64,000 bases of DNA from positions 62,001 to 126,000 of the forward strand of contig NZ_JBHSAB010000014.1 of NCBI RefSeq assembly GCF_042649825.1, read 5' to 3'. The stretch is from Legionella_C dresdenensis. GTDB lineage: Bacteria > Pseudomonadota > Gammaproteobacteria > Legionellales > Legionellaceae. Shown here one piece after another: positions 22,290 to 30,783 of this stretch. Under the pieces are notes generated by a model. It saw only the letters and a program-made list of their open reading frames with translations, searched no databases and had not been told where the DNA came from. Positions within the stretch are counted from its first letter, which is position 1. Each line of letters starts with the position of its first letter. The translations under genes were made by a program, and so were the position numbers.

Positions 22290-25091
22290 TTAATCAATTA
22301 AGGCCTGATTGACCAACGCCTGCTGCTGGGCAGCGTGGAGTATCGGGCTACCGGCTGCCGGAGCTGCGGCAAAACCTCTTCCAGCATAACGTAACGTCTG
22401 ATCAGCACGCAGACAGCTGATAATATTGTGCTGAGAGGAGAACCAAACGCCCTGGTTTTGCGGTTCTTCCTGGCACCAGACTATATCTTTTGCCTGCGGG
22501 AAACGTGCAAGCTCTTTTGCCAGCCGCTGTTTAGGGAACGGGTATAGCTGTTCAATCCGCACAATAGCGACATGTTCAAGGTTATCGTCACGCCGTTTCT
22601 GCAACAGATCATAGTAAACTTTTCCACAGCATAACACCACTCTGGTGACTTTTGCCGGATCAATCGCATCAATTTCCGGGATGACGGTATGGAATTTACC
22701 ATTTGTCAAATCGCTTATCGGCGAAACAGCCAACTTATGGCGTAACAGGCTCTTGGGCGTCATGACAATCAGCGGCTTGCGGAAATTACGCAGCATCTGG
22801 CGGCGCAACATGTGGAACATTTGCGCAGGCGTTGTTGGCGTACAAACCTGAATATTACGCTGTGCACAAAGCTGCATATAACGTTCCAGCCGAGCTGAAG
22901 AGTGTTCAGGTCCCTGTCCTTCATAACCATGAGGCAGTAACATGACTAACCCGCATAACCGGCCCCATTTCTGCTCGCCTGAGCTGATGAACTGATCAAT
23001 AACAACTTGTGCACCGTTAGCGAAGTCGCCAAATTGCGCTTCCCAGAGTACGAGCGTTGTCGGATCAGAGGACGCATATCCGTATTCGAATGCCAGCACC
23101 GCTTCTTCTGACAGCACTGAGTCAATTACAGCAAAGCTTTTATCCGGATTGGTTATTGTTTTTTCCAGTGGTATAAACACATCGCCATTTTGAGAATCAT
23201 GCAGTACGGCATGGCGGTGGGCAAAAGTACCACGGCCGCAATCCTGCCCTGATAAACGTACACCATAACCGTCATTTAACAAGCTGGCATAAGCCATAGT
23301 TTCAGCATAGCCCCAGTTCATTAACTGTTCGCCGCTCGTCATGCTGGCGCGGTCCGCCAATAATTTTTTAACGACCGGATGCAATTCGAATCCTTCCGGC
23401 AAAGTCAATAATTTTTCTGACAGAGCCTTGATCGTTTCGGCGCTGATTGTCGTGTTGGCTTTATCAGTCCATTTACTATTGACATAGGGTGACCAGTCAA
23501 TTGATATCTTGCCCTCGAAGTTCTCATGCACCACGTTGACTACTGCGTGGCCTTTATCAAGTGTAGCACGGTATTCTTCGACTTTTTGATCAACCTCCTG
23601 CTGTGAAATCAAACCTTGCTTCACCAACTGCTCGGCATAAATTTCGCGCAGCGGGCGCATTGATTTGATTTTCTTGTACATCGTCGGTTGAGTTACTGCC
23701 GGCTCATCGGCTTCGTTATGGCCATGACGGCGGTAACACACCAAATCAAGAACCACATCGCGCTTGAATTTCATTCGGAAATCGAACGCAATTTGGGTAG
23801 CAAAAACAACCGCCTCCGGATCATCGCCATTAACATGAATAACAGGCGCCTGAACCATTTTTGCGACATCAGTGCAGTATAACGTGGAGCGGGCATCCAA
23901 CGGATTACTGGTGGTAAATCCGATTTGGTTGTTGATAACGATATGGACTGTACCGCCAGTACTGTAACCTCGGGCCTGAGACAGGTTAAATGTCTCCATA
24001 ACCACGCCCTGGCCGGCAAATGCCGCATCACCGTGGATAACTACCGGTACAACTTTTTCTTTCTTACCCAGATCATGCCGTCTTTCCAGACGTGTGCGCA
24101 CAGAACCTTCAACTACCGGACCGATAATTTCGAGATGAGACGGGTTGAACGCAAGCGCCAGATGGACGATATTACCGTCATCAGTACGTAAATCAGATGA
24201 AAAACCCATGTGATATTTCACATCGCCTGATAATTCAGACTTGATTTTACCTTCAAATTCCTGGAACAGGCGATCCGGTTCTTTACCCAGCACATTGACC
24301 AGTACATTCAGACGGCCGCGGTGCGCCATACCAATAATAATTTCCTTCACCCCTTCAGAACCGCCTTTTCTGATGATTTCTTTCATCATCGGAATTAATG
24401 CGTCGCCGCCTTCGAGGGAGAAACGTTTTTGGCCAACATAGCGGGTACCCAGATAGCGCTCAAGGCCATCGGCGGCAATCAAAGCGTTTAATATACTTTT
24501 TTTGGTAGCTGGATCAAACGAGGCGCGACCGCGTACTGATTCCATCTTTTGCTGTAACCATTCTGTTTCAGCCATATCTGAAATATGCATGTACTCAATA
24601 CCAATGCTTCCGCAATAGGTATCACGCAAAGCCTGATAGATTTCCTGGAGCGTCATTTCTTTTTTATCAAAATACTTTCCAGCATAGAAACTGCGATTCA
24701 GATCAGAATCATGTAATTGATGAGAAGACAGCTCAAGGCTTGGAACCTGAACACGTTCAGCCATCTCTAATGGATCCAGGCGGGCAGCATGGTGGCCATA
24801 TGAACGATACGCATTAATCAGATTGGCGACCTGATATTGTTTGCTATCTTCTGAGATAATGGTCTGTGCACGTCTGGCATTAGCGTTTTCGAGAAAATAA
24901 TCCCGAATCTCACGGTGTGCGACTTCCCTGGTTGAGCCATTTTTCGGCAACGCTTCGAATGCAGCTCGCCAGTCAGCAGGAACTGACTCGGGATCAGCCA
25001 GAAAATCTTCATACAGGCCATCAACATAAGCCATGCTGCCGCCGGACAAATAGGATGAAGCCCATTCTTTTTGCAGGTCATTACTGCTCAT
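22290..25091 (-). CDS. sucA: 2-oxoglutarate dehydrogenase E1 component
   Basis: Thiamine-diphosphate enzyme that decarboxylates 2-oxoglutarate. 933 aa from the ATG at 25091 (GGAGAAACAAGAA upstream), the same length as the E. coli protein. Visible landmarks: the N-terminal LQKEWASSYLSGGSMAYVDG, EYMHISDMAETEWLQQKMES, GMAHRGRLNVLVNVLGK, the ThDP site VHINGD-like VIHVNGDDPEAVVFA, VCYRRHGHNEADEP, and C-terminal YPFPKQRLAKEL and VWCQEEPQNQGVW. It is placed after sdhB with a gap of about 90 bp. Confidence 0.97.
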   Translation of the reverse strand: MSSNDLQKEWASSYLSGGSMAYVDGLYEDFLADPESVPADWRAAFEALPKNGSTREVAHREIRDYFLENANARRAQTIISEDSKQYQVANLINAYRSYGHHAARLDPLEMAERVQVPSLELSSHQLHDSDLNRSFYAGKYFDKKEMTLQEIYQALRDTYCGSIGIEYMHISDMAETEWLQQKMESVRGRASFDPATKKSILNALIAADGLERYLGTRYVGQKRFSLEGGDALIPMMKEIIRKGGSEGVKEIIIGMAHRGRLNVLVNVLGKEPDRLFQEFEGKIKSELSGDVKYHMGFSSDLRTDDGNIVHLALAFNPSHLEIIGPVVEGSVRTRLERRHDLGKKEKVVPVVIHGDAAFAGQGVVMETFNLSQARGYSTGGTVHIVINNQIGFTTSNPLDARSTLYCTDVAKMVQAPVIHVNGDDPEAVVFATQIAFDFRMKFKRDVVLDLVCYRRHGHNEADEPAVTQPTMYKKIKSMRPLREIYAEQLVKQGLISQQEVDQKVEEYRATLDKGHAVVNVVHENFEGKISIDWSPYVNSKWTDKANTTISAETIKALSEKLLTLPEGFELHPVVKKLLADRASMTSGEQLMNWGYAETMAYASLLNDGYGVRLSGQDCGRGTFAHRHAVLHDSQNGDVFIPLEKTITNPDKSFAVIDSVLSEEAVLAFEYGYASSDPTTLVLWEAQFGDFANGAQVVIDQFISSGEQKWGRLCGLVMLLPHGYEGQGPEHSSARLERYMQLCAQRNIQVCTPTTPAQMFHMLRRQMLRNFRKPLIVMTPKSLLRHKLAVSPISDLTNGKFHTVIPEIDAIDPAKVTRVVLCCGKVYYDLLQKRRDDNLEHVAIVRIEQLYPFPKQRLAKELARFPQAKDIVWCQEEPQNQGVWFSSQHNIISCLRADQTLRYAGRGFAAAPAAGSPILHAAQQQALVNQALID

Positions 25092-25183
25092 TTCTTGTTT
25101 CTCCAAGGAGGGTCACTATCGAAATCCGCGCTCCCTGAATCTCGATAGTAATTTACCACAAAACAGCTACCAGAATATCCCTA

Positions 25184-25906
25184 TCAGGTTTCCTGCTCTA
25201 ACATTTGCGTACGAATTTCAGCGATTGCTTTCGTTGGGTTTAATCCTTTCGGACAAACATTTGCACAATTCATAATTGTGCGGCAACGGAATACCTTGAA
25301 TGCATCATTTAAGTTATCCAGCCTTTCCACTGTTGCCGTATCACGGCTATCGGCCAGAAAACGTCTCGCCTGTAATAATCCTGCCGGACCGATGAATTTA
25401 TCCGGATTCCACCAGAATGAGGGACAGGAACTTGTGCAGCAAGCGCATAAGATGCACTCATACAGCCCATCCAGCTTGGCACGGTCTTCCGGCGATTGCA
25501 GCCGCTCCCGTGCCGGTGCAACCTGATTATTCTGCAGATAAGGCTCAACACGCTCATATTGTTGATAAAACTGCGACATATCCACAACCAGATCACGAAT
25601 AACCGGGAAACCTGGTAAAGGGCGAATCACAATTTTATCGGTTTTTAATTGCGACAAGGATGTCACACAAGCCAAACCATTAGTACCATTAATATTCATG
25701 CCATCAGAACCGCAAACCCCTTCGCGGCAAGAGCGGCGGTAAGAAATGGTTTCATCCTGCTCTGCTTTCAATCGCTCAAGCAGAGTCAAAAGCATAGGAT
25801 CGCTTTTGGCAGGAATAGAAATTTGATAATCCTTCATATAGGGCTTTTGATCCGCCTCAGGATTATAACGATAAATGGACAGGCTCAGAATTCTACTATC
25901 AGCCAT
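25184..25906 (-). CDS. sdhB: succinate dehydrogenase iron-sulfur subunit
   Basis: Passes electrons from SdhA flavin to quinone. 240 aa with all three cluster sites: [2Fe-2S] in SCREGVCGSDGMNINGTNGL, [4Fe-4S] in CILCACCTSSCPSFWWNPDK, [3Fe-4S] in CRTIMNCANVCPKGLNPTKA. Lies 11 bp after sdhA, so clearly cotranscribed. Cytoplasmic face of the inner membrane. Confidence 0.97.
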   Translation of the reverse strand: MADSRILSLSIYRYNPEADQKPYMKDYQISIPAKSDPMLLTLLERLKAEQDETISYRRSCREGVCGSDGMNINGTNGLACVTSLSQLKTDKIVIRPLPGFPVIRDLVVDMSQFYQQYERVEPYLQNNQVAPARERLQSPEDRAKLDGLYECILCACCTSSCPSFWWNPDKFIGPAGLLQARRFLADSRDTATVERLDNLNDAFKVFRCRTIMNCANVCPKGLNPTKAIAEIRTQMLEQET

Positions 25907-25917
25907 GGCATATCCTC

Positions 25918-27687
25918 TTAATAAACTCGTTCTTTAGGTTCGAACGGCTTGATGTATTTGGGTGAAGCATTCACCGGACGATAATCAACGCTGTTCCCTT
26001 CTTCAAAGTAAAGCGTATGCTTAATCCAGTTCGCATCATCCCGCTCAGGGAAGTCTTCCCGGCTATGTGCGCCGCGGCTCTCGGTTCGAGCCAGAGCAGA
26101 CACGGCTGTTGCATAAGCGGTAGCCATCAGGTTATCAAGCTCAAGTGCGCTGATGCGTTCCGTATTAAATACCTGGCTCTTATCCTGGATCGCAGCATTT
26201 GCCAAACGGTCACGCAGAGCCTGGAGTCGATGTAACCCCTGCTCCATAACCTGGCCAGTACGGAAAACACCGAAGTCTTCCTGCATTACACGTTGCATTT
26301 CATCGCGGATAACTGCCGGACTTTCACCGTCTGTGGCTGTTTGCCAACGATTATAGCGCGCCATTGCCTGCTCAAGATCATCATCACTGATGTAAGCCAT
26401 ATCAGGCAGCTGATTGGACTGCCAGAGTTCTTCGACATGCAGGCCCGCGGCACGGCCGAATACAACCAAATCAAGCAACGAATTACCGCCAAGACGATTT
26501 GCGCCATGCACAGATACGCAAGCACACTCTCCAACTGCATACAGACCTTCGACAATAGAATCCTGGCCGTTTTTATGGGTAATTACCTGACCGTGGATAT
26601 TGGTTGGAATTCCGCCCATACTGTAATGGCAGGTCGGTACGACTGGAATCGGCTCAACAATAGGATCAACACCGGCAAATTTTATTGACAGTTCACGGAT
26701 ACCTGGCAGCCTTGATTTAATCAGATCGGCACCCAGGTGATCCAGTTTCAGTTTCACATGGTCAACGCCTTTGGGATCAAAACCTTTACCAGCACGGATT
26801 TCCAGCGCCATGGAACGGGCTACCACGTCGCGTGACGCCAAATCTTTAACACGCGGTGCGTAACGCTCCATAAAACGCTCGCCGTCCTTGTTAATCAAAT
26901 AACCGCCTTCGCCGCGGCAGCCTTCTGTGACCAGAGTGCCGGCACCCGCTATTCCGGTAGGATGGAATTGCCACATTTCCATATCCTGCACCGGAATACC
27001 TGCCCGTAATGCCATCCCGAAACCATCGCCAGTATTAATGTACGCGTTCGTTGTAGACTGATAAATACGGCCAGCACCGCCAGTTGCAAGAATACACACT
27101 CTTGACTGGTAAAAAACAACTTCACCGGTTTCGATACATAAAGCAGTAACGCCAGCAACTCGCCCATGAGCGTCTTTAACGATATCAAGCGCATACCACT
27201 CACTGAACACGTGGGTGTTAGCTTTTAAATTCTGCTGATAAAGTGTATGCAGCAGAGCATGACCCGTACGGTCAGCAGCAGCGCAAGTACGCGCAGCCTG
27301 TTCGCCGCCAAAATTTTTCGACTGTCCGCCAAACTGACGCTGATAGATTTTACCATTATCCATTCTGGAAAAGGGCAATCCCATATGCTCCAGTTCATAG
27401 ACGGCTTCCGGACCGGTTTTGCAGAGGTACTCAATACAATCCTGGTCACCGATATAGTCAGCGCCTTTTACAGTGTCATACATATGCCAGCGCCAATCAT
27501 CTTCATCCGCATTCCCTAAGGCGGCGGTAATTCCGCCTTGTGCAGATACTGTATGTGAACGAGTTGGAAACACTTTAGATATTAATGCTGTTTTCAGGCC
27601 TGAATTCGCCATTTGCAAGGCAGCGCGCATTCCCGCACCGCCGGCACCGATAATTACAGCATCAAATTTGTTTCGTGGAAATGCCAT
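25918..27687 (-). CDS. sdhA: succinate dehydrogenase flavoprotein subunit
   Basis: 589 aa. Oxidises succinate to fumarate using covalent FAD. Landmarks: Rossmann VIIGAGGAGMRAALQMANSG, the FAD-linking His in TRSHTVSAQGGITAALGN, the active-site region MWQFHPTGIAGAGTLVTEGC and the arginine region HYSMGGIPTN, then GANRLGGNSLLDLVVFGRAAG. The C-terminal part ends DYRPVNASPKYIKPFEPKER. Four bp after sdhD. Confidence 0.98.
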   Translation of the reverse strand: MAFPRNKFDAVIIGAGGAGMRAALQMANSGLKTALISKVFPTRSHTVSAQGGITAALGNADEDDWRWHMYDTVKGADYIGDQDCIEYLCKTGPEAVYELEHMGLPFSRMDNGKIYQRQFGGQSKNFGGEQAARTCAAADRTGHALLHTLYQQNLKANTHVFSEWYALDIVKDAHGRVAGVTALCIETGEVVFYQSRVCILATGGAGRIYQSTTNAYINTGDGFGMALRAGIPVQDMEMWQFHPTGIAGAGTLVTEGCRGEGGYLINKDGERFMERYAPRVKDLASRDVVARSMALEIRAGKGFDPKGVDHVKLKLDHLGADLIKSRLPGIRELSIKFAGVDPIVEPIPVVPTCHYSMGGIPTNIHGQVITHKNGQDSIVEGLYAVGECACVSVHGANRLGGNSLLDLVVFGRAAGLHVEELWQSNQLPDMAYISDDDLEQAMARYNRWQTATDGESPAVIRDEMQRVMQEDFGVFRTGQVMEQGLHRLQALRDRLANAAIQDKSQVFNTERISALELDNLMATAYATAVSALARTESRGAHSREDFPERDDANWIKHTLYFEEGNSVDYRPVNASPKYIKPFEPKERVY

Positions 27688-27690
27688 GCC

Positions 27691-28038
27691 TTATTGCCCC
27701 CAGACAATCATTAAACCCCAGATAAACTGACCAACTAACCAAGCAAACACCAGCATTTGTACGGATAAACGCACTACGGTACATTTGAGGTAATCAGTTG
27801 TTACTGTCCAGATTCCCACCCATGAATGCAGTGCCAACGCACCCAAGGCTGCCACGGTTGCTATTTTGAATAGCGGCAGGTGAAATAACATTTGCCACTG
27901 CTCATATTGCATGTGTGGATGCAGGATAATAAATCCTAATAGAAAAACCGCGTAATAAGCGAAATAAACGGCTGTAATCCGTTGTATTATCCAATCTTTC
28001 AAACCATTGCCGGTCAGACTGGTGACATTATTTACCAT
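27691..28038 (-). CDS. sdhD: succinate dehydrogenase membrane anchor subunit
   Basis: 115 aa, three membrane helices. Haem/quinone region visible in ALGALALHSWVGIWTVTTDY. The start is the ATG at 28038 (MVNNVTSLTGNGLKDWIIQR), overlapping sdhC by 7 bp; the frame is open further upstream only because it runs antisense-like through sdhC in another frame. Normal length for the family. Confidence 0.94.
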   Translation of the reverse strand: MVNNVTSLTGNGLKDWIIQRITAVYFAYYAVFLLGFIILHPHMQYEQWQMLFHLPLFKIATVAALGALALHSWVGIWTVTTDYLKCTVVRLSVQMLVFAWLVGQFIWGLMIVWGQ

Positions 28039-28418
28039 ATCCAGAATCCTAGAATAATTGTTACGATAACAGACAGTACAATGACAAGTATTGCGCTGCG
28101 CCGGCCAGCACTGAGCTCTTCCCCGAAACCGAGATCCATTGCCAGGTGGCGTATACCAGCCAGCAAGTGATATCCCAGGGCAGCCATAAATGCCCATACA
28201 GCCAGTTTGTAAACCGGGTTGGCCAGCATGACCAGAACGGCATCATATGACTCACGGCCTTTCAGCGACAGGTCAAGAAAATAAATCATTAACGGCAGCA
28301 GCAAAAACATAACCACACCGGAAACCCGGTGTAGAATGGATGCAATTGCCATGGGGGGAAATTTCATCGTTCCCAAATCAAGATTAACGGGTCTTTTCTG
28401 ATTCACAATAACAATCAT
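28032..28418 (-). CDS. sdhC: succinate dehydrogenase cytochrome b556 subunit
   Basis: 128 aa, first gene of the sdhCDAB-sucABCD block. Family signatures RPVNLDLGTMKFPPMAIASI, LHRVSGVVMFLLLPLM and the haem-ligand segment GYHLLAGIRHLAMDLGFGEE. Three membrane helices. AGAAGGG is very close to the ATG at 28418; the GTG at codon 5 (28406) is an alternative start with better spacing. Confidence 0.94.
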   Translation of the reverse strand: MIVIVNQKRPVNLDLGTMKFPPMAIASILHRVSGVVMFLLLPLMIYFLDLSLKGRESYDAVLVMLANPVYKLAVWAFMAALGYHLLAGIRHLAMDLGFGEELSAGRRSAILVIVLSVIVTIILGFWIW

Positions 28419-28442
28419 CCCTTCTAAAAAAATGGTATAAAA

Positions 28443-28448
28443 ATTATA
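28443..28448 (-). promoter_or_regulatory. probable extended -10 of the sdh-suc operon
   Basis: On the minus strand TGTTATAAT gives a perfect TATAAT with an extended TG, 24 bp before the sdhC start. No good -35 is visible, which fits an extended -10 promoter or activator dependence. Confidence 0.45.
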
Positions 28449-28557
28449 ACATAGATAAAAAAACCAGCGCAGTATACCACTGTGTTTTTATGGCGGAAAG
28501 GTGATATGCCCAATTTCCTTTAAAAAGCGCATTACAATTTTGTATCAGGATTGAAAT

Positions 28558-28577
28558 GTCGGGTTTTACAGCCCAAC
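28558..28577. repeat. dispersed palindrome family B, imperfect
   Basis: GTCGGGTTTTACAGCCCAAC just downstream of the alpha/beta-hydrolase stop, facing the sdh promoter. Confidence 0.6.
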
Positions 28578-28587
28578 CCAAGTTTTT

Positions 28588-29394
28588 TTAGGCTCCATGA
28601 ACAAAATTAAGGATAGTCTGCGACACTTTTTGCGGCTGTTCTACCGGGCTTGCATGTCCTCCCGGGATAATGGCCAGCCTGGTCTGGTTTCCAATACCGT
28701 TTACCACTTCACGTGCGCCCGCCACCGGCGAAACGATATCCTCTTCAGCAGCAATGACTAATGCCGGCACCTCGATTTCATGTAACCAGTCCCTGGAATT
28801 AAATCCTTTTAAGGCATCAAGCTGGCGGCAATATCCGACATAGGTCTGTGGATAAGGGTTATCCCGTGTCAATTTGATTAAATTATCGAACTGACCAGGA
28901 CGGGCGAGAAATTCGCTTGAAAAAACCCAGGGCGCGATTGACTGCACTCGAAAATTTAATGAGGCATTGCTGCGCTGTAATTCACCGGCAAACTCAAACG
29001 CCATCTCGGGTGCTTTATTAATAGAGTGGAAGGTATTAATCAGGACAATTTTACTTAAATCACGGCCAAACCTCCTAGCCATATTTTGCGCAATGGCACT
29101 GCCCATTGATTGCCCGACGATCACAGGTTTATCCAGTTCAAACCGTGTGATTAGCGCCATGACATCATCCGCCATGAGATCAATTGAATAAGGGGTATCT
29201 GGCGCATCAGTCTGTCCTATTCCCCGATTATCAAACAAAATGACTTCATGCGATCGGCTCAGATCGCCCAGAACGCCAGTCCAGAACGTATGATCACAGG
29301 AAAAGCCGGCTATTAATACCAGTGGATTTCCGTTTCCTTTGCCGTGTATTTCGTAATATATATCGATGTCATTTATCCGTATTTTTCCTGGCAT
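28588..29394 (-). CDS. alpha/beta-hydrolase
   Basis: 268 aa single-domain hydrolase, substrate unknown. Triad visible: nucleophile Ser in VIVGQSMGSAIAQNMA (near residue 96), Asp in VIAAEEDIVSPVAGA, His in IPGGHASPVEQPQKV. The oxyanion segment is LVLIAGFSCDHTFW and the strand-4 motif FDNRGIGQTDAP is typical of 3-oxoadipate-enol-lactonase-like members. It stands alone, so no pathway is implied. Confidence 0.88.
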   Translation of the reverse strand: MPGKIRINDIDIYYEIHGKGNGNPLVLIAGFSCDHTFWTGVLGDLSRSHEVILFDNRGIGQTDAPDTPYSIDLMADDVMALITRFELDKPVIVGQSMGSAIAQNMARRFGRDLSKIVLINTFHSINKAPEMAFEFAGELQRSNASLNFRVQSIAPWVFSSEFLARPGQFDNLIKLTRDNPYPQTYVGYCRQLDALKGFNSRDWLHEIEVPALVIAAEEDIVSPVAGAREVVNGIGNQTRLAIIPGGHASPVEQPQKVSQTILNFVHGA

Positions 29395-29438
29395 TAACTG
29401 ATCTCCTGCGTGCTATAATACTAGATTAAAAATTGAGT

Positions 29439-29458
29439 GTTGGGCTTTGCAGCCCAAA
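29439..29458. repeat. dispersed palindrome family B
   Basis: GTTGGGCTTTGCAGCCCAAA in the divergent interval between the hydrolase and the HDOD gene. Confidence 0.75.
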
Positions 29459-29549
29459 CTACACTGTATTTATTCAACAACACCCTTTGTAATATTAGCG
29501 ATTCTGTCAACTTCATACTATTATTATATTATTGTGATGGGAGGACAGC

Positions 29550-30689
29550 ATGTTAGTCAAACGCCCTGTGTATGATCAACAACTCAGATGCATGGCTATC
29601 GAAATTCTTGCCAATGAGCAAGCCAGCGAACCCGGCGAGTTAGTTAATGATTTTACTACTTTAATTCAGAATATTAACTCTATTTTGCCAGTTTTTGTAC
29701 CTTATGCCCTAAAACCTCTGGTTGAAAATATAGATCCGCCACTCGAAAACCCCATTATATTAAAACTGCATACTGCAGATATCAATGTGCTTTATTCCGA
29801 AAACGATCTGGAAAATTCTCCTTATTCAATTGCCTTAATGATAGACAACCCCGAACAGTTAGTCTGGATAAACTATGCGCAATATATTGCCTTAAGCGAG
29901 CAAGTAATGGCTGTTGCTGATATCGTCAAGGTAGTCCGATTTATTCAGGCTAAACGTTGCAAGGTTATCGCTTATAATATTGCCCATCTTCTGGATTTTG
30001 ACCAGTGCCGGGCCATTACCATAGATTATTACTGCGGCGGTTTCCTGTTTGAGCCGCAATTACATGAAAAAAACATTGACATTGCCAGCAATAAGCTGAA
30101 TTTAATTCAGTTAATCAGTGCATTACAGAACCCTAATACTAATCTGGATATTGTCTTTCAATTGATAAAAGCCGATCCCCTGTTATCGTTTCAATTGCTT
30201 AAAGTCGCTAATTCGGCAGCATTTTCCGGCTATCGTGCTGTTAACTCCATTGAGCAGGCGGTACAACGCCTGGGATTATTGCATTTGAAAAACTGGGTCA
30301 TGGTGTTATCGATGAAAAATGTATCCTGTAAGCCGGTAGAAATTGTCGAAGCAGGACTGATTCGGGCTAATATGGCACAAATGCTGGCTAGCGCCAATTC
30401 AGGTTTATCTCCTCAGAGCGCGTATGTCGGCGGGCTTTTATCCGTACTTGACAGCCTTCTTGATTGCCCCATGGGTGTATTAATGGAAAAAATTACCTTG
30501 ACTCACGAAATCTCTGAAGCATTGCTTTATCAAACCGGCGAACTTGGCGAATTGTTGTATTTAGTCATTAATTATGAACAGGGCAACTGGCACAACCTGA
30601 CCAGCACTGAATACTATGGTCTTGATTTAAGTAAGGTGTATATTGATTGCACTGAACATGCATCGATAGGAAGACAGGTTTTCGCCTGA
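29550..30689 (+). CDS. EAL-HDOD (YuxH-like) signalling protein, degenerate EAL
   Basis: 379 aa. The N terminus (LVKRPVYDQQLRCMAIEIL) has the shape of the EAL-like first domain of YuxH/CdgJ proteins but lacks the EAL catalytic residues. From about residue 190 an HDOD domain follows: LIQLISALQNPNTNLDIVFQ, IKADPLLSFQLLKVANSAAF, NSIEQAVQRLGLLHLKNWVM. Such proteins are non-enzymatic regulators tied to c-di-GMP, motility or stress signalling. GGGAGGACAGC before the ATG is a strong ribosome site. Confidence 0.82.
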   Translation: MLVKRPVYDQQLRCMAIEILANEQASEPGELVNDFTTLIQNINSILPVFVPYALKPLVENIDPPLENPIILKLHTADINVLYSENDLENSPYSIALMIDNPEQLVWINYAQYIALSEQVMAVADIVKVVRFIQAKRCKVIAYNIAHLLDFDQCRAITIDYYCGGFLFEPQLHEKNIDIASNKLNLIQLISALQNPNTNLDIVFQLIKADPLLSFQLLKVANSAAFSGYRAVNSIEQAVQRLGLLHLKNWVMVLSMKNVSCKPVEIVEAGLIRANMAQMLASANSGLSPQSAYVGGLLSVLDSLLDCPMGVLMEKITLTHEISEALLYQTGELGELLYLVINYEQGNWHNLTSTEYYGLDLSKVYIDCTEHASIGRQVFA

Positions 30690-30718
30690 TCAACCCATTT
30701 CTTTCCTTATTGTACAAT

Positions 30719-30751
30719 TTTAAGGCTGCGTTAATATTTGTTGTTTATAAT
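30719..30751 (+). promoter_or_regulatory. PmrA-box-like promoter of the 745-aa protein gene
   Basis: TTAA (30720-30723), 7 bp, TTAA (30731-30734, within GTTAATATT), 11 bp, TATAAT (30746-30751). Same geometry as three other boxes in the window. The first half-site is weak beyond TTAA. A start near 30758 excludes the ATG at 30754 and points to the ATG at 30784. Confidence 0.65.
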
Positions 30752-30783
30752 ACATGAAATATTACATTCATGCGGACCAAACC